Assembly (NCBI GenBank): GCA_046710535.1 | Contig: JBKEHH010000007.1 | Coordinates: 92,442 to 156,441, forward strand | Length of the DNA stretch: 64,000 bases | From: CAWVSB01 sp046710535 | Lineage (GTDB): Bacteria > Pseudomonadota > Gammaproteobacteria > Pseudomonadales > CAWVSB01 | Reading direction: 5' to 3' | Part shown: one piece after another, positions 8,547-17,877 of the stretch | Numbering within the stretch: position 1 is the stretch's first letter | How the letters are laid out: each line of letters begins with the position of its first letter | Program-made: the position numbers and the translations under genes | The notes under the pieces: generated by a model | What the model was told of the DNA's origin: nothing | Database searches by the model: none | What the model saw: the letters and a program-made list of their open reading frames with translations, nothing else

Positions 8547-9011
8547 TTATGCCCAGTCATCTTCCCGACGCCCGCGTTTTTTCTGCCGTCGGTTTGTCTC
8601 TCCAACTGATTCTCGGAGGTCGGAATGTAGTGGCGACGGGTTCCGTCGATCTTCGCTGAACGTACGTCGGTCTTTATGGCGCTCATATCGACAACTGCAC
8701 TCTTGTGCATCGCAGCCAGGCAATGGCAGTGGTGGTATGACTCGCTCGGCGTCAAGGAAACGTTTAGCGCCAATAGATTTAACTGCATCACAAGCATCGT
8801 CATTAAATATTATCGATGTGGCTTTATATGGATTGCGCGGTTGCGGAGAGCGCTTTTTAGTTTTAACAATTCCTTTCGTTCGACTATTTAAAGCATTGCC
8901 TTTTTTTGCACGCCATAACAAAACTGCAACAATAGTGGCAACTATAATGAGTAGAATAATCAGGGCTATGATGAGAACCTCCGAGGCATTCAAGTGCCAA
9001 TATGATTTCAA
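8547..9011 (-). CDS. Membrane-anchored basic protein, conserved hypothetical
   Basis: 154 residues from a TTG at 9011. One N-terminal membrane helix (about residues 10-33, L-I-I-A-L-I-I-L-L-I-I-V) is followed by a basic linker and a C-terminal half with C-D-A-Q-E-C-S-C-R-Y-x-R-H-K-D-R-R and E-D-R-R-N, ending in R-R-Q-K-K-R-G-R-R-E-D-D-W. The Cys cluster plus repeated D-R-R pattern is one I have seen in uncharacterised gammaproteobacterial proteins. It may bind metal or nucleic acid at the inner face of the membrane, but this is inference. No ATG is available near the helix, so the start is uncertain. Confidence 0.6.
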   Translation of the reverse strand: MKSYWHLNASEVLIIALIILLIIVATIVAVLLWRAKKGNALNSRTKGIVKTKKRSPQPRNPYKATSIIFNDDACDAVKSIGAKRFLDAERVIPPLPLPGCDAQECSCRYERHKDRRTFSEDRRNPSPLHSDLRESVGETNRRQKKRGRREDDWA

Positions 9012-9904
9012 TTCAATAGTAAAGTAATTCTACCTCCAATTTTTTGGTTATACAAAGGCTCGTCAGATATTCCAGAGTTTCGAAATACTATCGGCAAATA
9101 CCACAAATTGAATTGTTAGAAGAGTTATTTCAGTTCCCCGATAGAAAAACATAAATTAAATCTAATAGGGCGTGTTAAACAAACTCTCAGTAATATCTCA
9201 ACATAGGCGCATCAAGTGCCGCCATGCGACGCCGTAATACCCTGTCTCTAAATGCATATAACGCATTTAGTAGGATCGTCGATTAAAGAGTCACCCTTGC
9301 TTAATTGTGAATATATTTTTATTTATAGTCTCGATTGTATGCTATAGCCATCATTGCGACGGCTAAAAGTACTGATATTATTGATGCTGTATTCAGTGAC
9401 TACCTATAGAATTTTAGCGCCCAAATCAGCGGCGCGCGGCAGCGCGTCTAGCCCTTAGGGCGATACTGCCTTTGCTTGTTAATATTTGTTCCATACTTTG
9501 CTCTCTATCTAATATGGCGATTTCTTCCATACCTCTTTTCTCCTTTTATTTTTCTAATACATATTTCATATATATCTAAGCTATCGAGCTTAATAGCAAG
9601 TAGCTTATTCGTTAACTCGTTAACTCGTTAACTCGTTAATTCGTTAATTCGTTAATTAGTTATTTCGTTATTTCGTTATTTCGTTATTTCGTTATTTCGT
9701 TATTTCGTTATTTCGGTACGAAGTTAATATGTTATTCGTCGCCTTATAAAATAATCTCTTACGTTAGGTAAAAGTGACGGAACTTGTCAATAGATACAGC
9801 GAACATGATAACATTTTGTGATCTGCTACCCTGATTCTGTTAATGTACAATCAATTATAAGTTGAGAAGCGTTGAGACAGCGCTATGAAAGGTGTTTTTT
9901 TACT
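9012..9904. other. Long intergenic region upstream of lpxD
   Basis: About 890 bases without a supported gene on either strand. The right part holds the 8-bp minisatellite at 9609-9712. The remainder is AT-rich with no clear promoter, terminator or RNA gene that I can defend. Confidence 0.5.
9609..9712. repeat. Minisatellite, 13 copies of an 8-bp unit
   Basis: Thirteen perfectly phased octamers: TCGTTAAC three times, TCGTTAAT three times, TAGTTATT once, TCGTTATT six times. The array ends about 190 bp before the lpxD start. The ordered drift of the last bases shows growth by slippage or unequal exchange. It lies outside any gene, so length changes would alter spacing upstream of lpxD rather than a protein. 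Confidence 0.95.
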
Positions 9905-11002
9905 ATGATCACTTCTGAAAAATCGATCAGCCTCGCAGAGATCTCCAATTACCTAAACATCTCACTATCAGTTGACGCGGGTAAGTATGCAGCAGAGAAA
10001 AATATTATCGGTATTGCATCACTAGAATCGGCAGGGGAGATGCATATAGGTTTTTTATCCAATCCCAAAAAATTAGCCGAACTACAATTTAGCAAAGCGG
10101 CCGCCGTTATTGTTAGGCCTGAGTTTGCCGACAAGGTCAGCTCTATCGCATTAGTTTGTGATAACCCTTACCTAGCCTATGCCCAATTGAGTCAGCTATT
10201 TGATGATGCGCCAGCCATGTCTGCCGGCATCGACTCGACGGCAGTTATCGCTGCAACAGCGACCATCCAAGAAGGGGTATTTATTGGACCGCACGTCGTC
10301 ATTGGTGAATATGCCATTGTCGGTGCACATAGTTGTATTGGGGCCAATAGCTGTATCGGCGATCACAGCGTCATCGGCCAGCATTGTCATCTTCATTCAG
10401 GAGTACATATTTATCATCGAGTACGAATGGGTGATTATGTGTCAATCCACAGCGCTACTGTCATTGGCTGTGATGGTTTTGGTTATGCGCCAACTGGCAT
10501 TGCTGGTAACGGCTGGAAAAAAATATTCCAACTTGGCGGGGTGTTAATTGGTAACCATGTTGAAATTGGTGCCGGCACTTGTATTGATCGAGGCGCTCTC
10601 GATGATACTGAAATCCACGATGGTGTCATTATTGATAACCATGTTCATATTGCTCATAACTGCGTTATCGGTGACTCTACCGCCTTGGCTGGCGGAGTTG
10701 CTATGGCAGGAGCAACAATTATCGGGAAAAACTGCACCGTAGCTGGTATGGTCGGGCTCGCAGGCCAGATCGAAATTGCCGACAATGTACATATTACCGG
10801 TAAATCAATGGTTACTAACTCGATTAAAGAGGCCGGAGCCTATTCCTCCGGCACCGGATTACAACCCAGTAGAGAATGGCGAAAATCAGTAATTCGCTTT
10901 CGCCAACTAGACGATATGGCAAAACGGATTAATAAATTAGAAAAAAATCAGTGCAATAGTCTTCAACATCCATTTAAAGGTGACGGAGGGATTAAGGTTT
11001 AA
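9905..11002 (+). CDS. lpxD: UDP-3-O-acylglucosamine N-acyltransferase (LpxD-like)
   Basis: 365 residues from the ATG at 9905 (an upstream frame extension of 11 codons is less likely). The N-terminal uridine-binding region (F-L-S-N-P-K-K-L and A-x-x-V-x-V-x-x-x) is followed by a long left-handed beta-helix of hexapeptide repeats (V-F-I-G-P-H, I-G-E-Y-A-I, I-G-D-H-S-V...). It also has G-C-D-G-F-G-Y-A and the catalytic-type H-I-A-H-N. LpxD adds the N-linked acyl chain to UDP-3-O-acyl-glucosamine in lipid A synthesis. Here it is not beside bamA, fabZ or lpxA, so it is probably a second copy or a relative with another sugar nucleotide. A strong hairpin overlaps its stop codon. Confidence 0.85.
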   Translation: MITSEKSISLAEISNYLNISLSVDAGKYAAEKNIIGIASLESAGEMHIGFLSNPKKLAELQFSKAAAVIVRPEFADKVSSIALVCDNPYLAYAQLSQLFDDAPAMSAGIDSTAVIAATATIQEGVFIGPHVVIGEYAIVGAHSCIGANSCIGDHSVIGQHCHLHSGVHIYHRVRMGDYVSIHSATVIGCDGFGYAPTGIAGNGWKKIFQLGGVLIGNHVEIGAGTCIDRGALDDTEIHDGVIIDNHVHIAHNCVIGDSTALAGGVAMAGATIIGKNCTVAGMVGLAGQIEIADNVHITGKSMVTNSIKEAGAYSSGTGLQPSREWRKSVIRFRQLDDMAKRINKLEKNQCNSLQHPFKGDGGIKV

Positions 11003-11018
11003 TTCCTCCGTCACCTTT
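10976..11018 (+). terminator. Long perfect hairpin over the lpxD stop codon
   Basis: Arms 10976-10995 and 10999-11018 pair over 20 bp (one G-T wobble) with a 3-nt loop. AAAGGTGACGGAGG pairs with CCTCCGTCACCTTT at the outside. The lpxD TAA lies inside the loop side of the hairpin. Only a short T run (TTTCT) follows, so it may act as a terminator in both directions or as an mRNA-stabilising 3' structure. Confidence 0.65.
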
Positions 11019-11090
11019 CTAGAACATCCTTAGTTTAAGTGGGCAAAATCAGTCGCTTTGTCCTGCAGTTCCAGTTCTTCAATCCCGCAG

Positions 11091-12710
11091 TTATTCATTA
11101 GTATCCAAGACCTCTCTGACTTTAGTCGTCAGTACTTGCATCGAGAAAGGTTTTTGCAAGAAATGCGCATCTTCTTTGAGATCAGTTTTTTTGCCAAGCA
11201 CGTCTGCTGGATAACCAGACATAAAAAGTACCTTTAACTTGGGGCTAAGGACTCGTAATTTAACCGCTAGATCCATGCCATTGATTTTCGGCATAACCAC
11301 ATCAGTTATCAATAAATCAATCTCAGATAGGTGCTCGTGAAACCGCGCTTCAGCACGTTCGCCGCCCGAAGCCGCTAACACCTTGTAACCGTTATTCTCA
11401 AGCATATCGGTTTCTATTTCGAGTAACATTTCCTCATCTTCAACCAGTAGTATGGTTTCTGTACCCTGATCACTTGGCGTTTCAATGCTGTGCTGTTTGG
11501 TCTCTATTAGGGTACTGACTCTTTGGAAATAGATATCAAATGTGGTTCCCTGTCCTAGTTCGCTAAAAACATTGATAAACCCTGCGTTCGTTTTGACCGC
11601 CCCTAACGTGAAGGACAGGCCCAAGCCGGTGCCTTCGCCTATGGCCTTGGTGGTGTAAAACGGTTCAAAAATTTGGGCTTTTGTTGCCTCATTCATGCCG
11701 CAACCATTATCAGTTATAGAGAGTTTTACATACTCCCCTAGCGGAATTTCGTGGGTCTTAGTTATGGTGTTTTTCTCATCTAGTGTGCAGTTTCTCGCAG
11801 TAATGGAAATTTGCCCGTTGCCAGCAATCGCATCTCGTGCATTGATACACAGATTAGCAAGCACTTGATCAATGTGGGTCGGGTCAACTTTAACCGACCA
11901 AAGGTCTGGGGCCGGTTCCCAGGACAAAATAATACTCTCACCAATCAGGCGTTTCAGCATACCCATCATGGCTGCTATCGAACTATTGAGATTCAGCACT
12001 TTGGGTTCAATCTTTTGTTTGCGGGCAAAGGTGAGAAGTTGCCGAGTAAGCTTTGCAGAATGGTTAGCCGCTTTGGTGATCGCTTGTATATTTTTTATCA
12101 GTGGGTCCGTGTTATCCAGTTTGTTCATGGCTAATTCGGCCTGACCGAGAATAACACCTAACATATTGTTGAAATCGTGGGCAATACCGCCAGCAAGGTT
12201 ACCAATCGCTTCTATTTTTTGAGCTTGATGCAGTTGTTCGGTTAGGGTGATTTGTATGTCAGTAGCGTTTTTTTGAGTGGTGATATCTTCAATCACGAAT
12301 ATAAAATGGTCGGGTTGATTAGTGTTGTCTCTAACTAGACTCGTCGCTACGTTTACCCAAACGATATCACCGATGTTAGTGTAATAGCGTTTATCTTTGG
12401 AGTAGGTGCTGATTTCATTGTTAATAAGCTGATTAACCGCGACTTGATCCATGGGTAAGTCTTCTGGGTGGATCAGGTCCTGAAAACGTTTAGATAACAG
12501 TGCTTGTTGCGAATACCCAACAATATCGCAGAGCTTTTTATTGACCTGCAACCATGATCCGTCCAAACCCACAGATGCAACCCCCACCGCAGCTTGCTCA
12601 AAAATACGTCTAAACTTGTTTTCACTTTTTTGTAATTTAGCTGCAACTTGTTCGACTTTTAACTCTTTCTTGCTCACTATGGTGGGCGGCTTATTCTTAT
12701 TGACTTCCAT
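11091..12710 (-). CDS. Hybrid histidine kinase: PAS, HisKA, HATPase, receiver
   Basis: 539 residues without membrane segments. Order: coiled start, PAS domain (about residues 30-150, E-Q-A-A-V-G-V-A-S-V to V-I-E-D-I-T), HisKA with phospho-acceptor His in G-I-A-H-D-F-N-N (about residue 180), HATPase_c (N-A-R-D-A-I, D-N-G-C-G-M, G-E-G-T-G-L-G-L), then a receiver domain from about residue 418 with the phospho-acceptor in L-L-I-T-D-V-V-M-P. A soluble cytoplasmic sensor whose signal enters through the PAS pocket. There is no adjacent output regulator, so phosphotransfer to a distant partner is likely. Convergent with lpxD. Confidence 0.92.
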   Translation of the reverse strand: MEVNKNKPPTIVSKKELKVEQVAAKLQKSENKFRRIFEQAAVGVASVGLDGSWLQVNKKLCDIVGYSQQALLSKRFQDLIHPEDLPMDQVAVNQLINNEISTYSKDKRYYTNIGDIVWVNVATSLVRDNTNQPDHFIFVIEDITTQKNATDIQITLTEQLHQAQKIEAIGNLAGGIAHDFNNMLGVILGQAELAMNKLDNTDPLIKNIQAITKAANHSAKLTRQLLTFARKQKIEPKVLNLNSSIAAMMGMLKRLIGESIILSWEPAPDLWSVKVDPTHIDQVLANLCINARDAIAGNGQISITARNCTLDEKNTITKTHEIPLGEYVKLSITDNGCGMNEATKAQIFEPFYTTKAIGEGTGLGLSFTLGAVKTNAGFINVFSELGQGTTFDIYFQRVSTLIETKQHSIETPSDQGTETILLVEDEEMLLEIETDMLENNGYKVLAASGGERAEARFHEHLSEIDLLITDVVMPKINGMDLAVKLRVLSPKLKVLFMSGYPADVLGKKTDLKEDAHFLQKPFSMQVLTTKVREVLDTNE

Positions 12711-14126
12711 GTTTTACTCTTGCGGGGCATTTAAAAATATCTTCTGCTGACATTATAGCACCAGTACTTTTCTGAACATGTATGTTTAACTGCTGTGGAT
12801 CATTTTCCCCTATGCAAGGATCTGCGCAGTGGATACTCAGAATTAAAAATCGAACTGCTTAAGTTTTTGTTCACATTACTCCTATTATTCCAAGAAGCCT
12901 AATACAAACTCTATAATCTGCCGGGGCAGAGCCATTGAAATGCGACGGCAATGCTATTACTTACACATCGATGGATTGTGCTTACATAAACTCAGCATAA
13001 CCTGGGCCGCCTCACTATCAACGGTGCGGCTAATAATTCGTTTAAAATACTCTCGTAGCCAAATTAACCCTTGATCTCTGTCTTGTCGTTTGTACCAAAT
13101 AGCGAAGATTTGTTGTGGCATTATTTCTATAGGAGGTTTGGAATATATATATATATATGTTGAGTTAACAGGCTTTCAGCTTGGTCAAATTCGCCTTGTC
13201 GTCTTAAGGCATTAACTTAGGTAACGGTAAGCGGATGGAAGTATAGGTAGGATTAATATCCCCGCACATCTTCCAACTATGCCGTCTGCTGACTTCTGCT
13301 CAATCACTCAAAGGGTTTCCCCCGTGAGAGCTATCGGTTTGCATCTGGTTCGCTCTCTTTGGACAATGCACACCAAAGAGCCAAGGCACTTATTAATCAG
13401 AGCCTCACTGGTTTCTTACCGATCGCCTGTTAAGCAGATCTCCGCAGATAAGAACACGAGCTGTCCCCGCACCCCAAGGGCACTTTGTCGCTACACTCGG
13501 GCGCGCAACTGCATCTTTTACGATGGCCGATCGGCCGAGTTGATTCAATGCTTGCAGTGTGGTCCGGTCTAAAGCGGCTATATCGTAGTCAATTACTTGA
13601 TCTTTCATTAAAATGATTAGCGGTTGTAAAGATTGGCGCAATCGATGGCATTTTGGATAATGCTCATTACTTCTCCTAAGAGCTAACAGTTTATTCAACC
13701 GAGCCCGCTCGAAAACGTCTCGCTCTTAAAGTCTTAACATAATAATATAACATCGAGTCAATAACTCAACTGCAGTTATAGATGTTTTCTTCCAGAGAAT
13801 TCGAGAACCGGCTCTATTTGTCTCTCTATATATTTCGTTAATTATCCACTTAAACAAACACGCTTAAGTTATTCATCTCGCTATTGTAATTGGAATTATT
13901 CCTCAATGACTACCTGACAAAACGAGCCAAGAGAGTTGAATTTGGCTCTTAAACAGCGCACTTGATATTTGTTTTGTTTAAAAGGACCAACAACACCGGA
14001 TTTAAAAAAATGAGCTTCAGCGATATACCTATATATGCAGTCGAGAAATCAACAAAGTTTATCGATCAACTTCGTAACTTTATGTCAGCAGAATAAGACT
14101 CTTTATTTGATTTTGAAAATATTTCA
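12711..14126. other. 1.4-kb region with remnants and a (TA) run
   Basis: No complete gene is supported. A minus-strand fragment at 12957-13136 is listed separately. A (TA)n tract lies at about 13145-13158. A 97-codon minus-strand frame at 13405-13698 (MNKLLALRRSNEHY...) has no recognisable similarity and may be chance or decayed coding sequence. Confidence 0.45.
12957..13136 (-). pseudogene. Possible C-terminal remnant of a LysR-like regulator
   Basis: The minus strand reads Q-I-F-A-I-W-Y-K-R-Q-D-R-D-Q-G-L-I-W-L-R-E-Y-F-K-R, then S-L-C-K-H-N-P-S-M-C-K-stop at 12957. The pattern (aromatic W-Y followed by hydrophobic L-x-W-L-R-E-x-F) resembles the extreme C-terminus of LysR-type regulators such as those with W...x-R...L-x-x-x-L-x-x-x. 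There is no upstream helix-turn-helix. Weak assignment. Confidence 0.3.
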
Positions 14127-16082
14127 TTACTGTTTCAATTTCCGTAACATCTGAATTTTCAATATTAGTTCACTCATTTTCAGTGGTTTGTAAAAAAATC
14201 CAGCAATACCAATTTTTGCCGCTGACTTTGGATTTGCGTGGTTGCTATATCCAGTACACAGAATGATAGGTAAAGAGGGCTTTAAGTTTAATAGTTTCTT
14301 TGCGAGCAACATGCCAGACATTCCGGGCATGGTTTCATCAGTAATCACCAGGTCAATACTGTTCCCAATGAGCAAAAATGCCTCCCACGCGAGGACCGGA
14401 TCTGTAAATAGGATTACTTCAGCACCGCTCCTTGTAAGGTAATCATACAGCAGATCTGCAAGTGATGATTCATCATCAACCACCATAATGCGGAGCCCCT
14501 TTAGATTTTCAATCGATGTCGTATTGGTGATCTCTTGTGACGCGTCTTCTGGCGACGCCAGCGGAAGACAGAGGTTAAAAGTTGTGCCACCCTCTGCGCT
14601 AGACTCCACCTGAATATGCCCCCCCCTCGCATGCACGATTCCATGCACGATGGATAGCCCCATACCGCTATTCATACCTTTTTTTTTGGTGCTGAAGTAG
14701 GGATCAAACATTTTGGTGCGCTCAAGCTCAGAAATGCCACTGCCGGTATCGCTGAGGGACACGGTCGCGTAATCTCCGCTGTAACTTTGGTGGCAGGAGA
14801 CACAGACTCCAGATAAGTTTCCTCGGGTTGTACCTATGTCTATTCGTCCATACTCTCCCATGGCCTGCCATGAATTTATGGCCAGATTCATTAGGATCTG
14901 GTGTAAGTGAACCGGCTGTATTTGGATATGCAGGTTTTCGTTCTCTTGGTGGTTATTGATTTCGATAGTGCTGGGTATAGTGGCGCGCAACAACCCCCGC
15001 ACCTCAGTAACCATCGGCTGCAGAGCAGTGATAGGGGGGTTGCCTATTTCATGTTCCAACCCCAAACCACTGAATATCAGCATCTGGGAAATCAGTTCCG
15101 TGGCTCGGTTGCCGGCGACATGGATTTGACTGATGTATTTCTGGTTACGGGCGGACAGCGGCACCTTGTCTGAGCTTGGCGTACCGAGCAGTTCTGTATA
15201 GCCCAGTATAGCGGCCAGGATGTTGTTGAAATCATGAGCGATGCCGCTAGTGAGATGTCCAATTAATTCCATCTTCTGGGCTTTCAGGAAAGATACTCGT
15301 TTTTCCCTCTCATCATTTTGGAATGCGAGCTCTGCGTTGGCTATGGCTAACTCAGCGGCACGTTTTTCCTTCTCTTCGCTTTGGAATATGATTTCTTTAT
15401 TGGCGACGACTAACTCATCGATACCTTTTTCCTTCTCTTCGCTTTGGAATACGATTTCTTTATTGGCGACGACTAACTCATCGGAACGCATTCTGTTCTC
15501 ATCATTTTGGAATGCGAGTTCTCTATTGGCTATGGCTAACTCATCGGCACGCTTTTCCTTCTCATCATTTTGGAATGCGAGTTCTTTATTGGCTCTGACT
15601 AACTCATCGGCACGCTTTTCCTTCTCATCATTTTGGAATGCGAGTTCTTTATTGGCTCTGGCTAGCTCATCGGCACGCTTTTCCTTCTCATCATTTTGGA
15701 ATGCGAGTTCTTTATTGGCTCTGGCTAGCTCATCGGCACGCTTTTCCTTCTCATCATTTTGGAATGCGAGCTCTTTATTGGCTATGGCTAGCTCATCGGC
15801 ACGCTTTTCCTTCTCATCATTTTGGAATGCGAGTTCTTTATTGGCTATGGCTAGCTCATCGGCACGCTTTTCCTTCTCATCATTTTGAAATGCGAGTTCT
15901 TTATTGGCTATGGCTAGCTCATCGGCACGCTTTTCCTTCTCATCATTTTGGAATGCGAGTTCTTTATGGGCGACGGCTAACTCATCGGGATGCTTTTCCT
16001 TCGCTTCGCTTTGGAATGCGAGTTCTTTACTGGCGACGGCTAACTCATCGGGACGCTTTTCCTCAGGCTGATTACTAACCAA
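14127..16082 (-). CDS. Hybrid histidine kinase with a 12-unit coiled-coil repeat
   Basis: 651 residues. After six residues come twelve tandem 21-residue units (consensus KEKRADELAIANKELAFQNDE, residues 7-258), a three-heptad coiled coil. They lead straight into HisKA (G-I-A-H-D-F-N-N, His about residue 283), HATPase_c (D-T-G-S-G-I, G-M-N-S-G-M-G-L-S) and a C-terminal receiver (V-V-D-D-E-S, phospho-acceptor in L-V-I-T-D-E-T-M-P). No membrane segment or separate sensor domain is visible, so the coiled coil itself may be the signalling or dimerising rod. A C-V-S-C-H motif lies inside the ATPase domain. The central units are nearly identical, so their number probably varies between strains. Repeats of this type occur in other sensor kinases and EAL proteins. 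Confidence 0.9.
   Translation of the reverse strand: MVSNQPEEKRPDELAVASKELAFQSEAKEKHPDELAVAHKELAFQNDEKEKRADELAIANKELAFQNDEKEKRADELAIANKELAFQNDEKEKRADELAIANKELAFQNDEKEKRADELARANKELAFQNDEKEKRADELARANKELAFQNDEKEKRADELVRANKELAFQNDEKEKRADELAIANRELAFQNDENRMRSDELVVANKEIVFQSEEKEKGIDELVVANKEIIFQSEEKEKRAAELAIANAELAFQNDEREKRVSFLKAQKMELIGHLTSGIAHDFNNILAAILGYTELLGTPSSDKVPLSARNQKYISQIHVAGNRATELISQMLIFSGLGLEHEIGNPPITALQPMVTEVRGLLRATIPSTIEINNHQENENLHIQIQPVHLHQILMNLAINSWQAMGEYGRIDIGTTRGNLSGVCVSCHQSYSGDYATVSLSDTGSGISELERTKMFDPYFSTKKKGMNSGMGLSIVHGIVHARGGHIQVESSAEGGTTFNLCLPLASPEDASQEITNTTSIENLKGLRIMVVDDESSLADLLYDYLTRSGAEVILFTDPVLAWEAFLLIGNSIDLVITDETMPGMSGMLLAKKLLNLKPSLPIILCTGYSNHANPKSAAKIGIAGFFYKPLKMSELILKIQMLRKLKQ
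15309..16064. repeat. 63-bp coding tandem repeat, 12 units
   Basis: Twelve consecutive 63-bp units encode the 21-residue coiled-coil repeat of the kinase at 14127-16082. Units 3-7 are nearly identical at DNA level, while the outer units have diverged, the pattern expected of recent internal expansion. On the plus strand this creates long false open frames. Confidence 0.95.
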
Positions 16083-16328
16083 GCTCTATTGCTCCTATAT
16101 ATGGTGCCGATAGCTCAACTACAATAACCCGTATAACCTGCGAATAACAAGGGTTTAAAATAGCGAGTGCGAGTATTCCTGATACAGGGTTTCCGCTACT
16201 ACTTATGTATTCATATTGTTTTACAGATGGATTCTCGTTTTGGATAACGCCCGCATTTGCGTCTGGCTTGGAGCACAGAGGAAAAACAGTCCGATAACAT
16301 GCGCTTGTTATGCTAATGCACGCTCAAT
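16083..16328. other. Intergenic stretch, nothing recognised
   Basis: About 250 bases between the repeat kinase start and the stop of the 2OG oxygenase gene. No feature seen. Confidence 0.4.
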
Positions 16329-17003
16329 CTAATGAGGTGGATCAATTTTATTATTAATTGATGCGTTAACACGAAACCAGCCCGCCACAGAATATCTATC
16401 CCTGCTTGGGGGCAAGACTTCATGTGGGAAGTCCTCGCTTATAAAAATCACAATAGTACCGTATAACGGGACTACTTTTAGCCCTTCACGATCATGATCG
16501 TCGGCATAAAGTACTAGCTCTCCGCCATCGGAGTTTGCCCAAAAAGGATTTAAATAAGTTACAACAGACAGAATACGATTTGCTTCTCCCCGAAAAGCAT
16601 CGTAGTGCCTCTTGTAATAACTTCCTGGAGCATAGTGTGCAAAGTGACTCTCAAATGAAAAGAGTCCAAGAAAGAGCTTTTGGTTCAAAAAACGCTGCAA
16701 CCTAGATGTCCAATCTATCCACCTAATGCCTGCATCTGATGCACCAGTAATCCAACAAATCTCGTCGGTTCGTACAAATTCTGTTTTTACGTAATTTTTA
16801 CCGCGACCGATCCCCGCATCAGAATATTTGTTCGTACTTAAATCTTTCAGATTTGAATACAAAGCACTAGCTATTTCATCGGGTAAAGCGCCATGCTGAA
16901 TGCTGTAACCTTGCTTTTTAATATCATCAGCAATGAGCCCAAATAACGTTTCGTCAATTGTATTTCCGCTGCTAGTTTTGGGAAAATGTTTTAATGCTGC
17001 CAA
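16329..17003 (-). CDS. 2OG-Fe(II) oxygenase (prolyl-hydroxylase-like)
   Basis: 224 residues. The double-stranded beta-helix core carries the iron ligands H-Y-D (H-x-D in Y-Y-K-R-H-Y-D-A-F, about residues 131-139) and the distal His in F-P-H-E-V-L-P. The 2-oxoglutarate-binding Arg lies in D-R-Y-S-V-A-G-W-F-R. The H-Y-A-P-G-S-Y-Y-K-R-H-Y-D segment matches the P4H-like family of bacterial 2OG-Fe(II) oxygenases. It probably hydroxylates a protein or small molecule; the substrate cannot be told. Start ATG at 17003. Stands alone, upstream of a broken GFA gene on the same strand. Confidence 0.85.
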   Translation of the reverse strand: MAALKHFPKTSSGNTIDETLFGLIADDIKKQGYSIQHGALPDEIASALYSNLKDLSTNKYSDAGIGRGKNYVKTEFVRTDEICWITGASDAGIRWIDWTSRLQRFLNQKLFLGLFSFESHFAHYAPGSYYKRHYDAFRGEANRILSVVTYLNPFWANSDGGELVLYADDHDREGLKVVPLYGTIVIFISEDFPHEVLPPSRDRYSVAGWFRVNASINNKIDPPH

Positions 17004-17059
17004 ATATATTTCCTACCCGTTCAAAATTTAATGCTGAAAATGGACTATGCATGTGCTTG

Positions 17060-17542
17060 TTAGGCCTCAATTGCACTTTTATATCTCTTTATACACTGCT
17101 CTGGCCAAAGTTCACTTCTGCGATAAAAACCTTCAACTTTTGCAGCAGTATCGCTCAGCTCGACCCAAGATTTTTTGCTTAAAGTATATATATGAATATC
17201 GGGTGGGCATACATTCGGATTATCTAATGTGCCCACTCTTACGAATGCCTCTTTTTCTTTTGCCGCGCCATAGTGACTCCATAGTGCAACTTGGCACGCA
17301 GGGCAGCGCACAATCACTTGACCAACGCCACTCTTTGACGGAGTTTGGATCTTTTCGACAACACCTTTTGTGATGCTTAAACGTTCACTTTTAATCAAAG
17401 CGTTTTACGCAAAACCCGATCCGGTTTCTCGTTGACACCATGAGCAATGGCAACAATGCACAAACATTGGTTTACAGTTTACCGTGAAGTGTATCTCGCC
17501 GCATGTGCATCTGCCTTTAGCAAAATATTCTGTATCATTCAT
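17060..17542 (-). pseudogene. Second GFA-family gene, nonsense-mutated
   Basis: From ATG at 17542 the frame reads MNDTEYFAKGRCTCGEIHF with zinc ligands C-T-C-G and C-C-H-C-S-W-C-Q-R. After G-S-G-F-A comes TAA at 17405-17407. The same frame continues beyond the stop with N-A-L-I-K-S-E-R-L, V-R-C-P-A-C-Q-V-A-L-W-S and H-I-Y-T-L-S-K-K-S-W-V, which completes a GFA protein of about 160 residues. A single nonsense change (for example TTA to TAA) explains the break. The 112-codon frame starting after the stop is therefore not an independent gene. Confidence 0.75.
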
Positions 17543-17877
17543 AGAATTTAATGTCCGAATTTTTCATAATAAGTATAACGCCAAAAGAACCCGCGCCTAT
17601 AGCGTCGGGTTGCTTGCCTTGTTAAGCTTGCCGATTAATAATTTTATTTGCTATGCCATTTGTCTTTGCCCAGACTGCGCTACGATCATTTTCTTTGGCT
17701 TTTATTATCTCTTCTAAGGTAGAGCCTAAATTAACGAGTATTAATGGAAGTCCTTCTTTAGGCGACCAAGGTTGACCAAATAGCCAGCGGTGTAGAGTGC
17801 TATAGTCCTTGGCGTTGAAGGCGGTGGGTTGCTGTCAATAATGAGCTATCGGATGTGTGCTATGACAAAGTTTTTCA
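17543..17877. other. Intergenic stretch, nothing recognised
   Basis: About 335 bases between the broken GFA gene and the CMD-like fragment. Short open frames here have no support. Confidence 0.35.

Noticed and set aside
9600..9720. Possible CRISPR array
   Set aside because: The unit is 8 bp without spacers; it is a simple minisatellite.
13145..13158. (TA)n tract as a promoter
   Set aside because: Simple sequence without a -35 partner or a downstream gene.
15241..16078. Two long plus-strand repetitive open frames
   Set aside because: They are antisense shadows of the 63-bp repeats of the minus-strand kinase.
17060..17398. Independent 112-codon gene
   Set aside because: It is the downstream part of the GFA gene interrupted by TAA at 17405.
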